Origin: Ephydatia muelleri
Lineage: Eukaryota > Porifera > Demospongiae > Spongillida > Spongillidae
DNA length: 64,000 nt
Direction: 5' to 3'
Assembly (NCBI GenBank): GCA_013339895.1
Contig: JABACO010000007.1
Location: 5,384,897-5,448,896 of the forward strand
Position 1 is the stretch's first letter; each line of letters begins with the position of its first letter. A program made the translations under genes and the position numbers. Below, piece after piece: positions 12,807 to 25,099 of this stretch. The notes under the pieces were generated by a model. It worked only from the letters and a program-made list of their open reading frames with translations, was not told the origin of the DNA and did not search any database.

Positions 12807-12835
12807 ATGTGTGTGTGTGTGTGTGTGTGTGTGCG
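12760..12835. repeat. GT microsatellite
   Basis: An almost pure (GT)n tract interrupted by a few A and C bases, followed by a short G run. Confidence 0.9.
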
Positions 12836-13249
12836 GGGGTTACATATATCTGTAAGTGGGTGTAACTTGCAGATGAAATGAAAAACTGAGAGATATGGTG
12901 GTTGGTTAATACTTTATCTCATGGATCTGAACCCCCCCCCCCCCCCCAACATCAAGATGACGTCATCTTTTCCAAAATACGCCACCTTATAGCATTGCAC
13001 GCCAATAAATGGGCCCGCAAGGAGTGTACTGAACCCACCCATGTGAAGTTAGCCCAACATTCCGTAGCCGCACATTAAACACCAGTTAAGAACATCGCGC
13101 GCCGCGGGCGCTGAGGTGCAACTGTAAAATCGATAGACGCGCTAGTATATAGTAAAGTACTTTACTACTAGTATGCATAAAAATGTACATAGACCTACAC
13201 AAAATTAATAATAACGTACAATGAACAAAAGAAGGCCATCATTATAACC

Positions 13250-15397
13250 TGCATGCCCCCAACCAAACAAACCAAAATACAAGTGCATGAGGCTGCACTG
13301 CTGAGACATCACAAACAGTCCACATGATATGCTTGTGCATATGGCAAGCCCTTGGCCCCTCCCCTTTTTGAACAGGAGAGGTTCAAGTGCATACATAGGA
13401 ACAATTTTAAAAGTTGCAAGCCCCCAACCAAACAAACCAAAATACAGGTGAGGCTGCACTACTGAGACATCACACACAGCCCACATGACATGCTTGTGCA
13501 TGTGACACACCCTTGGCCCCTCCTCTTTTTGAACAGGAGAGGTTCAAGTGTGCATACATAGGGACAATTTTAAGAGTTGCATACCCCCAACCAAACAAAC
13601 CAAAATACAGATGAGGCTGCACTTCTGAGACATCACACACAGCCCACATGACATGCCTATGCTAGTGACACGCCTTTGGCCCCTCCCCTTTTTGAACAGG
13701 AGAGGTTCAAGTGTGCATACATAGGAACAATTTTAAGAGTTGCATGCCCCCAAACCAAAAAAACCAAAATACAGGTGAGGCTGCACTACTCAGACATCAC
13801 ACACAGCCCACATGACATGCTTGTGCATGTGACACACCCTTGGCCACTCCCCTTTTTGAACAGGAGAGGTTCAAGTGTGCGTACTTGGGAACAATTTTAA
13901 GAGTTGCATACCCCCAACCAAACAAACCAAAATACAAGTGAGACTGCACTACTGAGACATCACACACAGCCCACATGACATGCCTATGCTAGTGGCACGC
14001 TCTTGGCCCCTCCCCTTTTTGAACAGGAGAGGTTCAAGTGTGCATACATAGGAACAATTTTAAGAGTTGCATGCCCCCAAACCAAAAAAACCAAAATACA
14101 GGTGAGGCTGCACTACTCAGACATCACACACAGCCCACATGACATGCTTGTGCATGTGACACACCCTTGGCCACTCCCCTTTTTGAACAGGAGAGGTTCA
14201 AGTGTGCGTACTTGGGAACAATTTTAAGAGTTGCATACCCCCAACCAAACAAACCAAAATACAAGTGAGACTGCACTACTGAGACATCACACACAGCCCA
14301 CATGACATGCCTATGCTAGTGGCACGCTCTTGGCCCCTCCCCTTTTTGAACAGGAGAGGTTCAAGTGTGCATACATAGGAACAATTTTAAGAGTTGCATG
14401 CCCCCAAACCAAACAAACCAAAATACAGGTGAGGCTGCACTACTGAGACATCACACACAGCCCACATGACATGCTTGTGGATGTTACACACCCTTGGCCA
14501 CTCCCCTTTTTGAACAGGAGAGGTTCAAGTGTGCATACTTGGGAACAATTTTAAGAGTTGCATACCCCCAACCAAACAAACCAAAATACAAGTGAGACTG
14601 CACTACTGAGACATCACACACAGCCCACATGACATGCCTATGCTAGTGGCACGCTCTTGGCCCCTCCCCTTTTTGAACAGGAGAGGTTCAAGTGTGCATA
14701 CATAGGAACAATTTTAAGAGTTGCATGCCCCCAAACCAAAAAAACCAAAATACAGGTGAGGCTGCACTACTCAGACATCACACACAGCCCACATGACATG
14801 CTTGTGCATGTGACACACCCTTGGCCACTCCCCTTTTTGAACAGGAGAGGTTCAAGTGTGCGTTACCCCCAACCAAACAAACCAAAATACAAGTGAGACT
14901 GCACTACTGAGACATCACACACAGCCCACATGACATGCCTATGCTAGTGGCACGCTCTTGGCCCCTCCCCTTTTTGAACAGGAGAGGTTCAAGTGTGCAT
15001 ACATAGGAACAATTTTAAGAGTTGCATGCCCCCAAACCAAACAAACCAAAATACAGGTGAGGCTGCACTACTGAGACATCACACACAGCCCACATGACAT
15101 GCTTGTGGATGTTACACACCCTTGGCCACTCCCCTTTTTGAACAGGAGAGGTTCAAGTGTGCATACTTGGGAACAATTTTAAGAGTTGCATACCCCCAAC
15201 CAAACAAACCAAAATACAGGTGAGGCTGCACTACTGAGACATCACACACAGCCCACATGACATGCCTATGCTAGTGGCACGCCCTTGGCCCCTCCCCTTT
15301 TTGAACAGGAGAGGTTCAAGTGTGCATACATAGGGACAATTTTAAGAGTTGCATACCCCCAACCAAACAAACCAAAATACAGGTGAGGCTGCACTAC
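13250..15397 (+). repeat. ~163-bp satellite array, 14 units
   Basis: Units are marked by ccaaacaaaccaaaatac and recur at about 13258, 13428, 13588, 13750, 13914, 14077, 14240, 14404, 14568, 14731, 14869, 15032, 15196 and 15359. Spacing is 160-170 bp, apart from one 138-bp unit with an internal deletion. Two unit types alternate (gaggctgcactactcagac against gagactgcactactgagac), giving a 327-bp dimeric higher-order repeat. The apparent 74-residue frames inside are by-products of the repeat. Confidence 0.95.
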
Positions 15398-15770
15398 TTA
15401 GAGGTCAGTGAGTAACTACATTATAAACATTTTAGGAGTACACAGGTTTGACGATTCATTTGGAATCAGAGGTTTGTGTTTCTTGTTAATAATGCTTGAT
15501 AATTGTAAACTAAATTCATAACATGCAGCTTAAAATGAAAGGGGCCAAACCACATTCACGATTCCAGTTAGAAATGTGCAATTTAATGTCCTTGATGGCA
15601 GGAGAATGGATTGATTCAAAGGTGACATTTTAACTATAAATGATGGAAATAATGTAGTTTGCACTCAACAGATTATCACATCATACATGGATCTACTTCA
15701 AGACTCAAAATTGAATGTAGTTGATTGCACTTGTATACATTTCAACAAGTTTATAATGTTGTTTTACAGG

Positions 15771-17370
15771 GACAGAAAGTTTTCTGCTTTGATCCAACCT
15801 TTCTGCCAGTATATTAAGCCAAAGCTTATAATGCAGTGCGGAGGCATTGCAAGGTAAAGTGATCTTGAAAAACATGCATTCAAAACACTAATCATCTTAA
15901 CTCAGGTGAAAAACATCATGGATTATGACTGTCTACTTTTCCCTGTGCATACACTACAGCATTGGTGTCTAGTGGGTTATGTTTCACTTAATGTACTATA
16001 AGCACTCCTCTATAGGTTGTTTATCCCCAAGTACATGAAATCCATTGCATAGATTCTTTGCAGCAATCAAATTATGACGCTATAAATTGGATTTGGTAAG
16101 ATCAGTACGTCTGTGCATTCATGCTTGTGTGTGCGTGTGCATATAGGATGTATTTGGCCAATGAGATGAGATATGCTTGGAACATTCAAATGTTACGATC
16201 AAACTGGAAGTACAATGACACAGTACAGCTTAAGTGCTTACATGTGTTGTACATAGTAAATGAACACTTTACTCTCTTAGACTTCAAATCACAGTATGCA
16301 GAAGAATACACATGATTGTGGTGCCTTTGTAAGTAGAAGTATTCAAAACTTTACTGTGCGTCTAGCTCAGCACGTTGTATAGGCAGCAAGATTGCTTGTG
16401 GAAGGCTACCCATGCCTTCATACTCAGGCATTGTGCTACAATGTTCACATGGTGAATTGATTTGCAGTTGTATAGGAAATGATGGGTGGATTTAGACTTC
16501 AAATGGCTCATGAGCTGTCTTGTGGAGTACTCTATGCACTGCAATCAGATGTAAGCTAATTTAAATTTGAAACATGCATGAAGTTTTAAATTTATTTTTT
16601 CGTAGCAGAGGTCTTCATGTGTCTCTATAACCATTCATGATAGTCATAGTGGCATACAGGATGATACTGCTAAACATGGGCAGAGTGATTGTGATGATAT
16701 TGAGATTGATCAAACTGATCAGCTTGGTGACGATGGTGACATGGATGATGAAGATGATGCTGATGAAAGTGATGAAGAGAGAACAGCAGATCCCAATTTT
16801 TTAGTTCCTACTTATGAAAATGAACCAGATCCAAATGATATATTTGTTCTTAAATGGGGTAAGGATCACTACTTCAAGTACCTTCCTAGTTTGAAAAGAA
16901 TGCCATACACGTAAGGACATCAAACATTTGCACCACAAACTATGCATGCATGCATATGGATTTATTTCATTGCAGGGAAGAACAGTGCCCATTTGAAAGG
17001 GAATTTATCAGAAAAGTTGTGAAAGAAATGGAAGTAAGTGGAACATTTATTGTTTGCTACTTTTATACATCTACTTTTCACATACTTAGCCTACAATAAG
17101 AGTGATCCAGTCTGGAAAAAAAAAGTGTATTTTCTCGGCACATTCCTGCCATTGAAAAATGCCATAAAGCTGATGCAAATTGGCCTTTACAGCATTGCTA
17201 TGATATGGTAAACATGTTCAGATAGATTCAGCACTTGTTTTCCAGTCAACTCTGAACCCTCTAAAGGTGTTGGAGATATTTCATTATCTCATGGAGACTG
17301 AAAGTGATGTTAAGTTGACGGCATCAGTTTGTACCTCAAGAATCAACAGGATTATTGTGTGGCCAGAGGT
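15771..17370 (+). pseudogene. Exons of an uncharacterised gene in the core between the satellite arrays
   Basis: Plausible GT-AG-bounded exons lie at about 15771-15855, 16148-16315, 16610-16911, 16977-17032 and 17244-17369. The third is strongly acidic (DDGDMDDEDDADESDEE) and ends in LVPTYENEPDPNDIF, followed by GKDHYF and LKRMPYT. The same pattern (LVP, then PDP, then IF, then GK, then KR) occurs on the - strand at 23388-23480, so this is a repeated gene family. I do not recognise the family and assign no function. The placement between inverted arrays suggests that it belongs to the mobile unit. Whether it is intact cannot be judged. Confidence 0.45.
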
Positions 17371-17693
17371 ATGACTGTAACATAATTGATTCAAACTCCA
17401 TTAATCTGCTACTTTAACAATTTTTACCTAGATCATTACTGCTCTCATTTCCATTAAGTTCAACGTCAGTCATAAGCAAGCAATCAGTCACTTTCTCAAT
17501 AACACACTTCCATAAAAACTTTGTGTATCAGTTTTGTGTCATTCCGTATTTGCACTTCAGAATAAATGTGAAATTTCAGACACCATGAAGATATTCTCAT
17601 GCACAGCTTAATGATAAATTACAATGTATTCACGGAGTGTTTGAAAGTCCATTGAAAACAGTAACTCATTATTAACTTTGACCCTTTCATTCA

Positions 17694-19030
17694 CACTTTA
17701 ACCTCTCCTGTTCAAAAAGGGGAGGGGCCTGGGGCGTGTCACATGCACAAGCATGTCATGTGGGCTGTGTGTGATGTCTGAGTAGTGCAGCCTCACCTGT
17801 ATTTTGGTTTGTTTGGTTGGGGGCATGCAACTCTTAAAATTGTTCCCAAGAATGCACACTTGAACCTCTCCTGTTCAAAAAGGGGGAGGGCCAAGGGCGT
17901 GTCACATGCACAAGCATGTCATGTGGGCTGTGTGTGATGTCACAGTAGTGCAGCCTCACCTGTATATTGGTTTGTTTGGTTGGGGGCATGCAACTCTTAA
18001 AATTGTTCCTATGCATGCACACTTGAACCTCTCCTGTTCTAAAAGGGGAGGGGCCAAGGGCATGTCACATGCACAAGCATGTCATGTGGGCTGTGTGTGA
18101 TGTCTCAGTAGTGCAGCCTCACCTGTATTTTGGTTTGTTTGGTTGGGGGCATGCAACTCTTAAAATTGTTCCCAAGAATGCACACTTGAACCTCCCCATT
18201 TTCAAAAAGGGGAGGGGCCAAGGGCGTGTCACATGCACAAGCATGTCATGTGGGCTGTGTGTGATGTCTCAGTAGTGCAGCCTCACCTGTATTTTGGTTT
18301 GTTTGGTTGGGGGTATGCAACTCATAAAATTGTTCCTATGTATGCACACTTGAACCTCTCCTGTTCAAAAAGGGGAGGGGCCAAGGGCATGTCACATGCA
18401 CAAGCATGTCATGTGGGCTGTGTGTGATGTCTGAGTAGTGCAGCCTCACCTATATTTTCGTTTGTTTGGTTTGGGGGCATGCAACTCTTAAAATTGTTCC
18501 TATGCATGCACACTTGAACCTCTCCTGTTAAAAAGGGGAGAGGCCAAGGGCGTGTCACATGCACAAGCATGTCATGTGGGCTGTGTGTGATGTCTGAGTA
18601 GTGCAGCCTCACCTGTATTTTGGTTTGTTTGGTTGGGGGCATGCAACTCTTAAAATTGTTCCCAAGAATGCACACTTGAACCTCTCCTGTTCAAAAAGGG
18701 GGAGGGCCAAGGGCGTGTCACATGCACAAGCATGTCATGTGGGCTGTGTGTGATGTCACAGTAGTGCAGCCTCACCTGTATTTTGGTTTGTTTGGTTGGG
18801 GGCATGCAACTCTTAAAATTGTTCCTATGCATGCACACTTGAACCTCTCCTGTTCTAAAAGGGGAGGGGCCAAGGGCGTGTCACATGCACAAGCATGTCA
18901 TGTGGGCTGTGTGTGATGTCTCAGTAGTGCAGCCTCACCTGTATTTTGATTTGTTTGGTTGGGGGCATGCAACTCTTAAAATTGTCCCTATAAATGCACA
19001 CTTGAACCTCTCCTGTCCGTAAAGGGGAGG
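17694..19030 (-). repeat. ~163-bp satellite array in inverted orientation, 8 units
   Basis: The same satellite as at 13250-15397 but reversed: ggtttgtttggttggggg marks units near 17801, 17964, 18127, 18290, 18453, 18617, 18780 and 18943. Period is about 163 bp. The array begins abruptly at the word aacctctcctgttcaaaaag and decays at its right edge near 19030. Confidence 0.95.
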
Positions 19031-19262
19031 GTCTATGACATGGCACAAACACAGGCATGTCATGTGTAGAGTAGCCTCGTTCTGTTGCAGTAACGATTTG
19101 CAGAAAGAGTCTAAGTGTCAGATCTTTTTCAACAGTAGCGTATCTGACGATATTAATGACGCAATGCGGCCGTGCAGCCAAAGTATACGTGGTAATTGGT
19201 ATGGAATGTGCGGCAAAGAAATGTTGGGCTAACTTCTAAGCGGTCATTTATTAATAATGTAC

Positions 19263-19935
19263 TAGCATAACTATTAATTGTACATCCCCTCGTTCTCTCG
19301 TGACTCGGAATTCGCGACAGTTGTCAAGGTAACAATGCGCGATTGCTGGCTACTACTTTCTGCCAACCGTTAAACTCAACATATGGCCTTTTGTCAAGGT
19401 TGCAGCGGGCGATTCTTCCCGCCTATCGTTATACTCAAAATACGCCTGCCTTTTTCATTGGGAAATCGTTATATGATTGTCAAGGTAATAGCGTGCCATG
19501 CTAGATCTAGTACATGCACTTATTATTATTAGCACATTGGAACAGGGAACTTTGCGAGGATGCTTTAAAAAGGTCTAGTACCCTAGCTATGCACTACACA
19601 TTTACAGCAGCCAGTACATGGAGGTACCCCAACAACGTTTTATATTCATTACTGGTTTGTTGTCACGTGAGGCCAGTATAGTCTTTATTCAGAGCACGGT
19701 ATGTTGGTAGACTAGTCGCTCAATTGCTGATGTCTCGCGCACGCATGCATGCACGTGCATGACGTTTCATTTCACTGGCTTGCGTTTGTATTTACATAGA
19801 GACCCTTTTCGTCAATCGGATATTTCCGTAAAAGCTGTGAATCAACATGGCAGACGTGTATTAATTTATATTGTGTGACATTGACGTATGTCAGATTACG
19901 GAGCGATCACATGACACAGGAAAAGGGGTCTATAC
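19263..19935. other. Intergenic with one dispersed repeat
   Basis: No gene is seen. The stretch 19815-19915 (containing gatatttccgtaaaagctgt and gtatgtcagattacggagcg) has a diverged inverted copy at 43891-43989, so it is a dispersed repeat of about 100 bp. The 8 bp at 19928-19935 are the left target duplication of the neighbouring hAT MITE. Confidence 0.6.
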
Positions 19936-20733
19936 CAGGGTTGCCGAAGGCCAGCCGGCCTGTCAGGCCGGCCTGACAGGCCAGGGGCCTGGCCTGACCT
20001 GTCAGGCCAGAGGTCTAGCCTATCAGGCCGGACCACGCCCACCCTAAGCATCATGCAATATATTAGGCGGGCTTCTCATTGAAAACTCAATCATCAACTA
20101 TTTATTGACGGCATACAAATCCTTCATTCCTAATTACATGTTTATATTTTGTCAACTGCAATCATATTCAGTATACACAAGTATTATAATATCTTATTAC
20201 GGAGGATTTGGTGCAACCAATAAATACGAAGTACTGAAATGACTTTACACATTCACCAAATGCACGATTGTAAATCATTCATATTCAATAACTGACAAAA
20301 AAGCAGCAGAATTTCAAATACATTGTATACATGTGTAGCGACTGAGCAAGAGTGTACGAATATTGGCTTAATGCATTCGAAGCAGCCATGCATTATGCTT
20401 TAGCATAATTGATGCTTCCAGCCGTTGGGGAAGTAGATTCCATCGTTGACACTCCTGGATCAACCGGCTCTTGAAAATACACGTATTCCCTCAGATCGGG
20501 GTTAGGACAAGGTTTGAGGTGACGAGTGGAAGGCAGAGGAGTGTTTAAAGATGATGGACCATGCAGGAGAATTGTCGATCGACATAGCGGAGGCAAAATC
20601 ACGTTGCATGCGTATCAATTAATTAAACACCGAATAATTTATCATTGATTGGCCTGACAGGTCGGCCTATCAGGCCAGGCAGTCAGGCCGGCCGGCCTCA
20701 GGCCAGACCCCTGGCTGGCCTACGGCAACCCTG
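19936..20733. mobile_element. hAT-type MITE with an 8-bp target duplication
   Basis: The ends are inverted: CAGGGTTGCCGAAGGCCAGCC at the left, and at the right the complement of CAGGGTTGCCGTAGGCCAGCC. The 8 bp gtctatac flanks both sides (19928-19935 and 20734-20741), the duplication length of hAT transposases. Each end carries a cluster of the short palindromic word ggcctgtcaggcc and variants, likely repeated binding sites. The 798-bp element has no transposase; a small - strand frame at 20393-20602 has no recognisable motif. Confidence 0.85.
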
Positions 20734-20741
20734 GTCTATAC

Positions 20742-21091
20742 CCTCGCACGTCAACAAGTCGTTACAACGCACGCGCATCGCTCGCGCGGCGCACGGGTTT
20801 TGCGTGTCAAGCATTTGTCCATGCATGCATGCAAGTTACACGCGTATAGCACAGCCAGTGATTAAATTTAATTTTTATTTTTAAGCTTCCTCGTGGGCGA
20901 TACTCTTTTTTTTATTTTTTATCTCTTAACCGATTAACGCCGGAATATTTTAAACTGTGTCCAAAACCAACGAATTGAGGTATTAGTGGAATATCACTGT
21001 GCTAAGGCTGTGAAATACAGCGTCGGATATTTTGCGTATATTTGGCGCGTGGTATGTTCATGATATTCGAAGAATGGATCGTGTAGATACG
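20742..21091. other. Intergenic, short inverted pair
   Basis: No gene is seen. The word ttaaccgattaacg at 20927 has an inverted partner at about 21468-21481, which may mark the ends of an old small element spanning the copied ZnT promoter region. Confidence 0.4.
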
Positions 21092-21725
21092 TTAAATATC
21101 CGATATTGGATTACAACATTTTTGCACAGCGATTTAATGTTAGGTGCAGGAAGTGGGTTTCAGCTATATAAACTGAAGCTGTGAACACGAATAACACTGC
21201 GCCACAGCATTTAGTATGCAGAGCTGTGCAGAGTCTGCATACCAACCATATGCAGATGAGTATCATTGAAGTGTTCATATGCAGACGTCTGCATATGAAC
21301 ACTTCAATGATACTCATCTGCATATGGTTAGTATGCAGACTCTGCACAACCCTGCATACTAAATGCTGTGGCGCAGTGTAACTTCTAATTGGTATAATAT
21401 TTCGAAGGGTCTGGAAGAATTCTTTGGTAATGATAAACACATCTTTGACGCACAAATGCCTCTTTCGCCGTTAATCGGTTAACTTAACTGCGCATGCATG
21501 AATGATGCAACACTTAGATCCTTGTAACGCTAAGGAACTTGATGGTAAGTAGTCACAAACGTGGCCGGATGTACAATCGCGCACGACGTGTGGTGTATGC
21601 CAATGCCGATGACCGGATATCACGCACAGAAGTGATTGTTCAATAGCACCGTGCGTACACTTCTTCGCAATTCAACGCCAGAATTGCCGTCGAGCAAAAT
21701 GGAGCAGGGAACCCTAGCTGCCGTT
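21092..21725 (+). repeat. Duplicated copy of the ZnT gene promoter and start codon
   Basis: The segment matches 26665-27090 closely over most of its length. It includes the block from ggtgcaggaagtgggtttca to the ATG context gagcaaaatggagcagggaac at the ZnT start. The copy diverges soon after the start codon and would encode only about 35 residues, so it is not a second transporter gene. Two interruptions separate the copies: a palindromic MITE (21195-21378), and about 55 bp near 21425-21480 that the other copy lacks. The copy may keep promoter activity; that is inference. Confidence 0.85.
21195..21378. mobile_element. Palindromic MITE with a TAA target duplication
   Basis: A 184-bp almost perfect palindrome centred on gacgtc at 21284-21289. 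Both ends read CACTGCGCCACAGCATTTAG. TAA flanks both sides (21192-21194 and 21379-21381). The uninserted site survives in the paralogous segment near 26765-26775, where gaataacttct has a single TAA. A 3-bp TWA duplication is typical of PIF/Harbinger elements. A second, right-truncated copy lies at 57687-57857. Confidence 0.9.
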
Positions 21726-22193
21726 GGTGGACACACCAAAAATGCGCAAATAACAGCACAGCTATTCACGAATTGGAGTGCTGGACAAGGTTTATGCCTC
21801 CACTTTTGAAATCTAGAGTGAATAGATGCAAGTAGTATCGTTTCCGTAGGCAACCATGTAGCAAGTTGTCAATGCTATAAGGAAACAAGCAATGAGACAG
21901 GTGTATTGCTGCATACACAGTCATGTTTTTTGGCCGTGTGTGCACATGGTGTCATGCGCATGTGTGTCAGCATGTGTGGTGTGTATGTGCGGTGTCCACA
22001 CACAACATATCTACGTCATGCGCAATAAAAAGAAATGTCAAAGAGAGGGGATTGTAATGTTAAAGCTTATCAATTCGCGTCAATAGCGTCGAAATATAAC
22101 ATTTTAAAAAACGAAGAACTCAAATAGTTCCTCAGCACTAGCACTCAAATAAACAAACTTACCATCAAAAGACATAGCGGCACACGCACCGCA
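21726..22193. other. Intergenic, nothing recognised
   Basis: No gene, repeat or RNA that I can support. Confidence 0.4.
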
Positions 22194-25060
22194 CTGAAGT
22201 TAGCCTAACGTTCCACAGCCTATCATTCGTAATTCGCTTAACACTTGAGGTGCTAACTTTTGCTCAATCGGCTGAGTGTATTCATAAGTCATGTCTCATG
22301 TACTGTACTGCAATTTTCAATGGTTTGATGATTAGCGGCCAGCCAAAATTAGCACAATTGGAGTAACGAAACTTGTAAAGCATTACACTGCACTTGCATT
22401 GCTGTATTGCTACGTGTTTGCATGTTATATGTATTAGTTATACTTGCTGTTTTTAGTTATTAATTAATTTAATTTTATGTTGTATATATTTATTATATTG
22501 CAATACTAATTCTATTACCATGCACTGTGCACAATTTACTTGCTATTTAAAAATAGTTATAGTAAAATATAAAAATATTTGAGACAGCTGGTCCAGCCAG
22601 CCAACATGGTTATTAAATAACATCATACATTATAATTAATAATGTACACAGAAAACAGATGGTAGTGTGTGATTAAGAGAGTGTTGTATTGCTTTCTTTC
22701 TCTCAAGGTTAAATGTATCCATTAGTTGACTTATGTTCTATTTTCTACCATTGATACATTAACTCACCTCTGGCCAAACTACACACTTGTTTAATAAAGA
22801 TGTAACCTTGGGGACCTCATGAATGGAGAGGAAGAACTAGGAAGTGTCAATAGAGCAGGGCAAATGGGATGTACATTTGGACTTGATATATATATAGGCA
22901 CACTGTGTATTGGGGATTGGAATTGTCCAGTTCAATTACAAAGACAATGACATGTTTTTTTATACATCACAGAAAGTGTAACACTTCTAATACCTGTATA
23001 TGTGAGGATTTTCCTAATGTCAAATTGATTATATGGGTGAGAATAGTGTACCATGTCGGAACACTCTAAAAGAGGCCTATACAAATCTTCTTTATGCAGC
23101 ATTTTTAATCTCATTGAAGTAGCTTTAAAGATCAGATACAGAATCTTTACTCAAGATGGCCAAGAGGGTCGGCTAAATAAATGATGAATAAATTTACAAG
23201 TGCATTAATACTTATTACAGCTTAAACAAGATCTTTCACAACTCTTCGTATTATGTGTCTTGGAAATGGATAATGCTTTCTTGAAAATTAGTACGGGACA
23301 TTTAGTAAAGTTCAAATCACTGCAAAATGCTTACTCCAAGGTTTTTCTTTTGAAGTGTGGAAAGTTCTTCATGTAAAAAGACTTTCCCTATCTCATTGCA
23401 AAGATGTTGTCAGGATCAGGTGCATACCTAAAATTAGGCACTAGAAGCTCTTGGGGAACACCAGCATTGAGATCACCATCAGTGTCACTGTCGCAATCAG
23501 TGTCATTTTCAGCTTCAGCATAACTGCCATCCTTATCTTCAGCTGTATCAATATTAGATCCCAAACTTTCAGTATTGTGGACTCTACAAAGATTGAGATG
23601 AGGAGTGACATGGCAGCACAGGTTGAAAAGTCTCACCTTGATTTTGCACAAATTGTGTGTTCTGCATGAGGCAATTTCACCTTTTCGTTATGATCCTATG
23701 TACATAAGAGGCGTATTTGAGATCAAACACATTGCATTGCCCATTACATATATGCTGCTGCCTTTCTCCACTATGTGTAGGTTCAAGACAAATAGGAGAA
23801 ATTACAAAAGAAACATGCAGTAAATATGAACAGTATACCTATTAGCTTTAGAGCTCCCACTGAAAGTTCATAGACCATTTGTAGTCTAAATGCATCCATT
23901 AGTTCCTACAGATTGCAGAGCTACTAGACAAATTTATTGTATGTAGAAGAAGTGGGCCAATACTGCTGCCTACATGTATAAAGTAGAACACTAAATAAGG
24001 CAAGCATGTCAGAATTATGAATAACTCACAAAGCACACAAATACTGTAGGGTTTCTTTGCATTGGGGAATTACTCCCCTGAAAAGTAGATCAAACAAGCA
24101 CATGTTCCATTTTGAATCAAAGTAGACCACCGAATCTTGGTATGTCCAATGGTGCATTAAATCCTCAAAGTCTGACTGATGTCGTAGCTCATTACTGATA
24201 CATAGCCTGCATAACGTGCAAACCTGCACAGTGTGAACAAAATATATGGATAACTTAGTTCACAGCATCAATGTTACTCAGATGCAATGAATCAATACAT
24301 TTGATCACATGCCTCTGAGTGTGCACAACCTATAAGGATTATTACAATGAAGAAATTATAGGCTTTTTACAATGCATAAATGTACTTACTAATAAGCTCC
24401 AATGCTATGGCTAGTGTACAGAAAACTGCAAGACTTCCTTTTTCAGCAAATCTTTCCCCTATATTGTACACTGTATATTCAGCTCATATTAGCAAAACCG
24501 ATCTCTTCTTACCTTACATGATGTTTCACAGCTAAATATCCCTTTGCTTTTAGCAGAGGTAAAATTGTGGGATCAAACCATTTTGTCATTATTCTGTACT
24601 GAAACATACCACTATAATACTCCATACAGCCGTGTTAAGGTTATATAATAATACTTTCTGTTTATTGCTTCTTTTTGTAAGCTCAAAATATGAGGCAATT
24701 ATCTGTAATTGTAAGTCCATTACTTCATAACATCAAAGCAATGGTTTTAATGAATTCACCTTGGAGTCGATCCATCCTCCAGATGCTATATTCAGATCAA
24801 GTTAAAATGTTGAACTGGGCATAGGAACTTTGAACTTAAGCTGAATAGATTAATTCTATGCGTGCTTTCCATTACTGCAGAAGCATATAGAAACAATACC
24901 TCAGCTTCTAAATGTTCAGATAGCCCAGGATATCACTAAGTTGTAAAAGGCATCCTTGTGGTACATAGCAGCAATGTGCTCTGAACATTACACCTACTAG
25001 GTTTGAGTTAGGAGCCGTAAAATCATCAGTACGTTCATCTAGAAGTGCCTTAATAAATGT
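22194..25060 (-). pseudogene. Second, inverted copy of the satellite-core gene family, degenerate
   Basis: At the left, gaagttagcctaacgttcc (22193-22211) resembles the outer ends of the element at 12995-19262. On the - strand, 23388-23651 encodes an acidic stretch followed by LLVPNFRYAPDPDNIF, which aligns with LVPTYENEPDPNDIF of the + copy at 16800-16850. A stop follows at once, and then further alignable residues. The - strand frame 24026-24229 (NELRHQ then HWTYQDSV) loosely matches the + exon at 16148-16315. No satellite array is attached here. The copy seems to be broken; function unknown. Confidence 0.45.
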
Positions 25061-25099
25061 AAAATATAAGTAACAAACACACTTCCCTTGTACATACAT

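Larger units (their letters stand above)
12995..19262. mobile_element. Composite element with inverted satellite arrays around a gene core
   Basis: Three nested layers are arranged symmetrically. The outer layer is an inverted pair containing gaagttagcccaacatt (from 13045 on +, and 19220-19236 on -) with further similarity outward at an aataaatg block. The middle layer is two arrays of the same ~163-bp satellite in opposite orientation (13250-15397 and 17694-19030). The core (15400-17690) carries exons of an uncharacterised gene. This is what a large DNA transposon with satellite-filled inverted ends would look like. The exact ends and any target duplication are not clear to me, so the outer limits are approximate. 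A third outer-end copy at about 22194 begins a second related unit. Confidence 0.5.

Noticed and set aside
13676-14896. Three near-identical 74-79-residue frames
   Set aside because: By-products of the ~163-bp satellite; they follow its dimeric period and lack protein features.
13250-19030. CRISPR-like regular repeats
   Set aside because: Units are fully tandem with no unique spacers, and the DNA is plainly eukaryotic.
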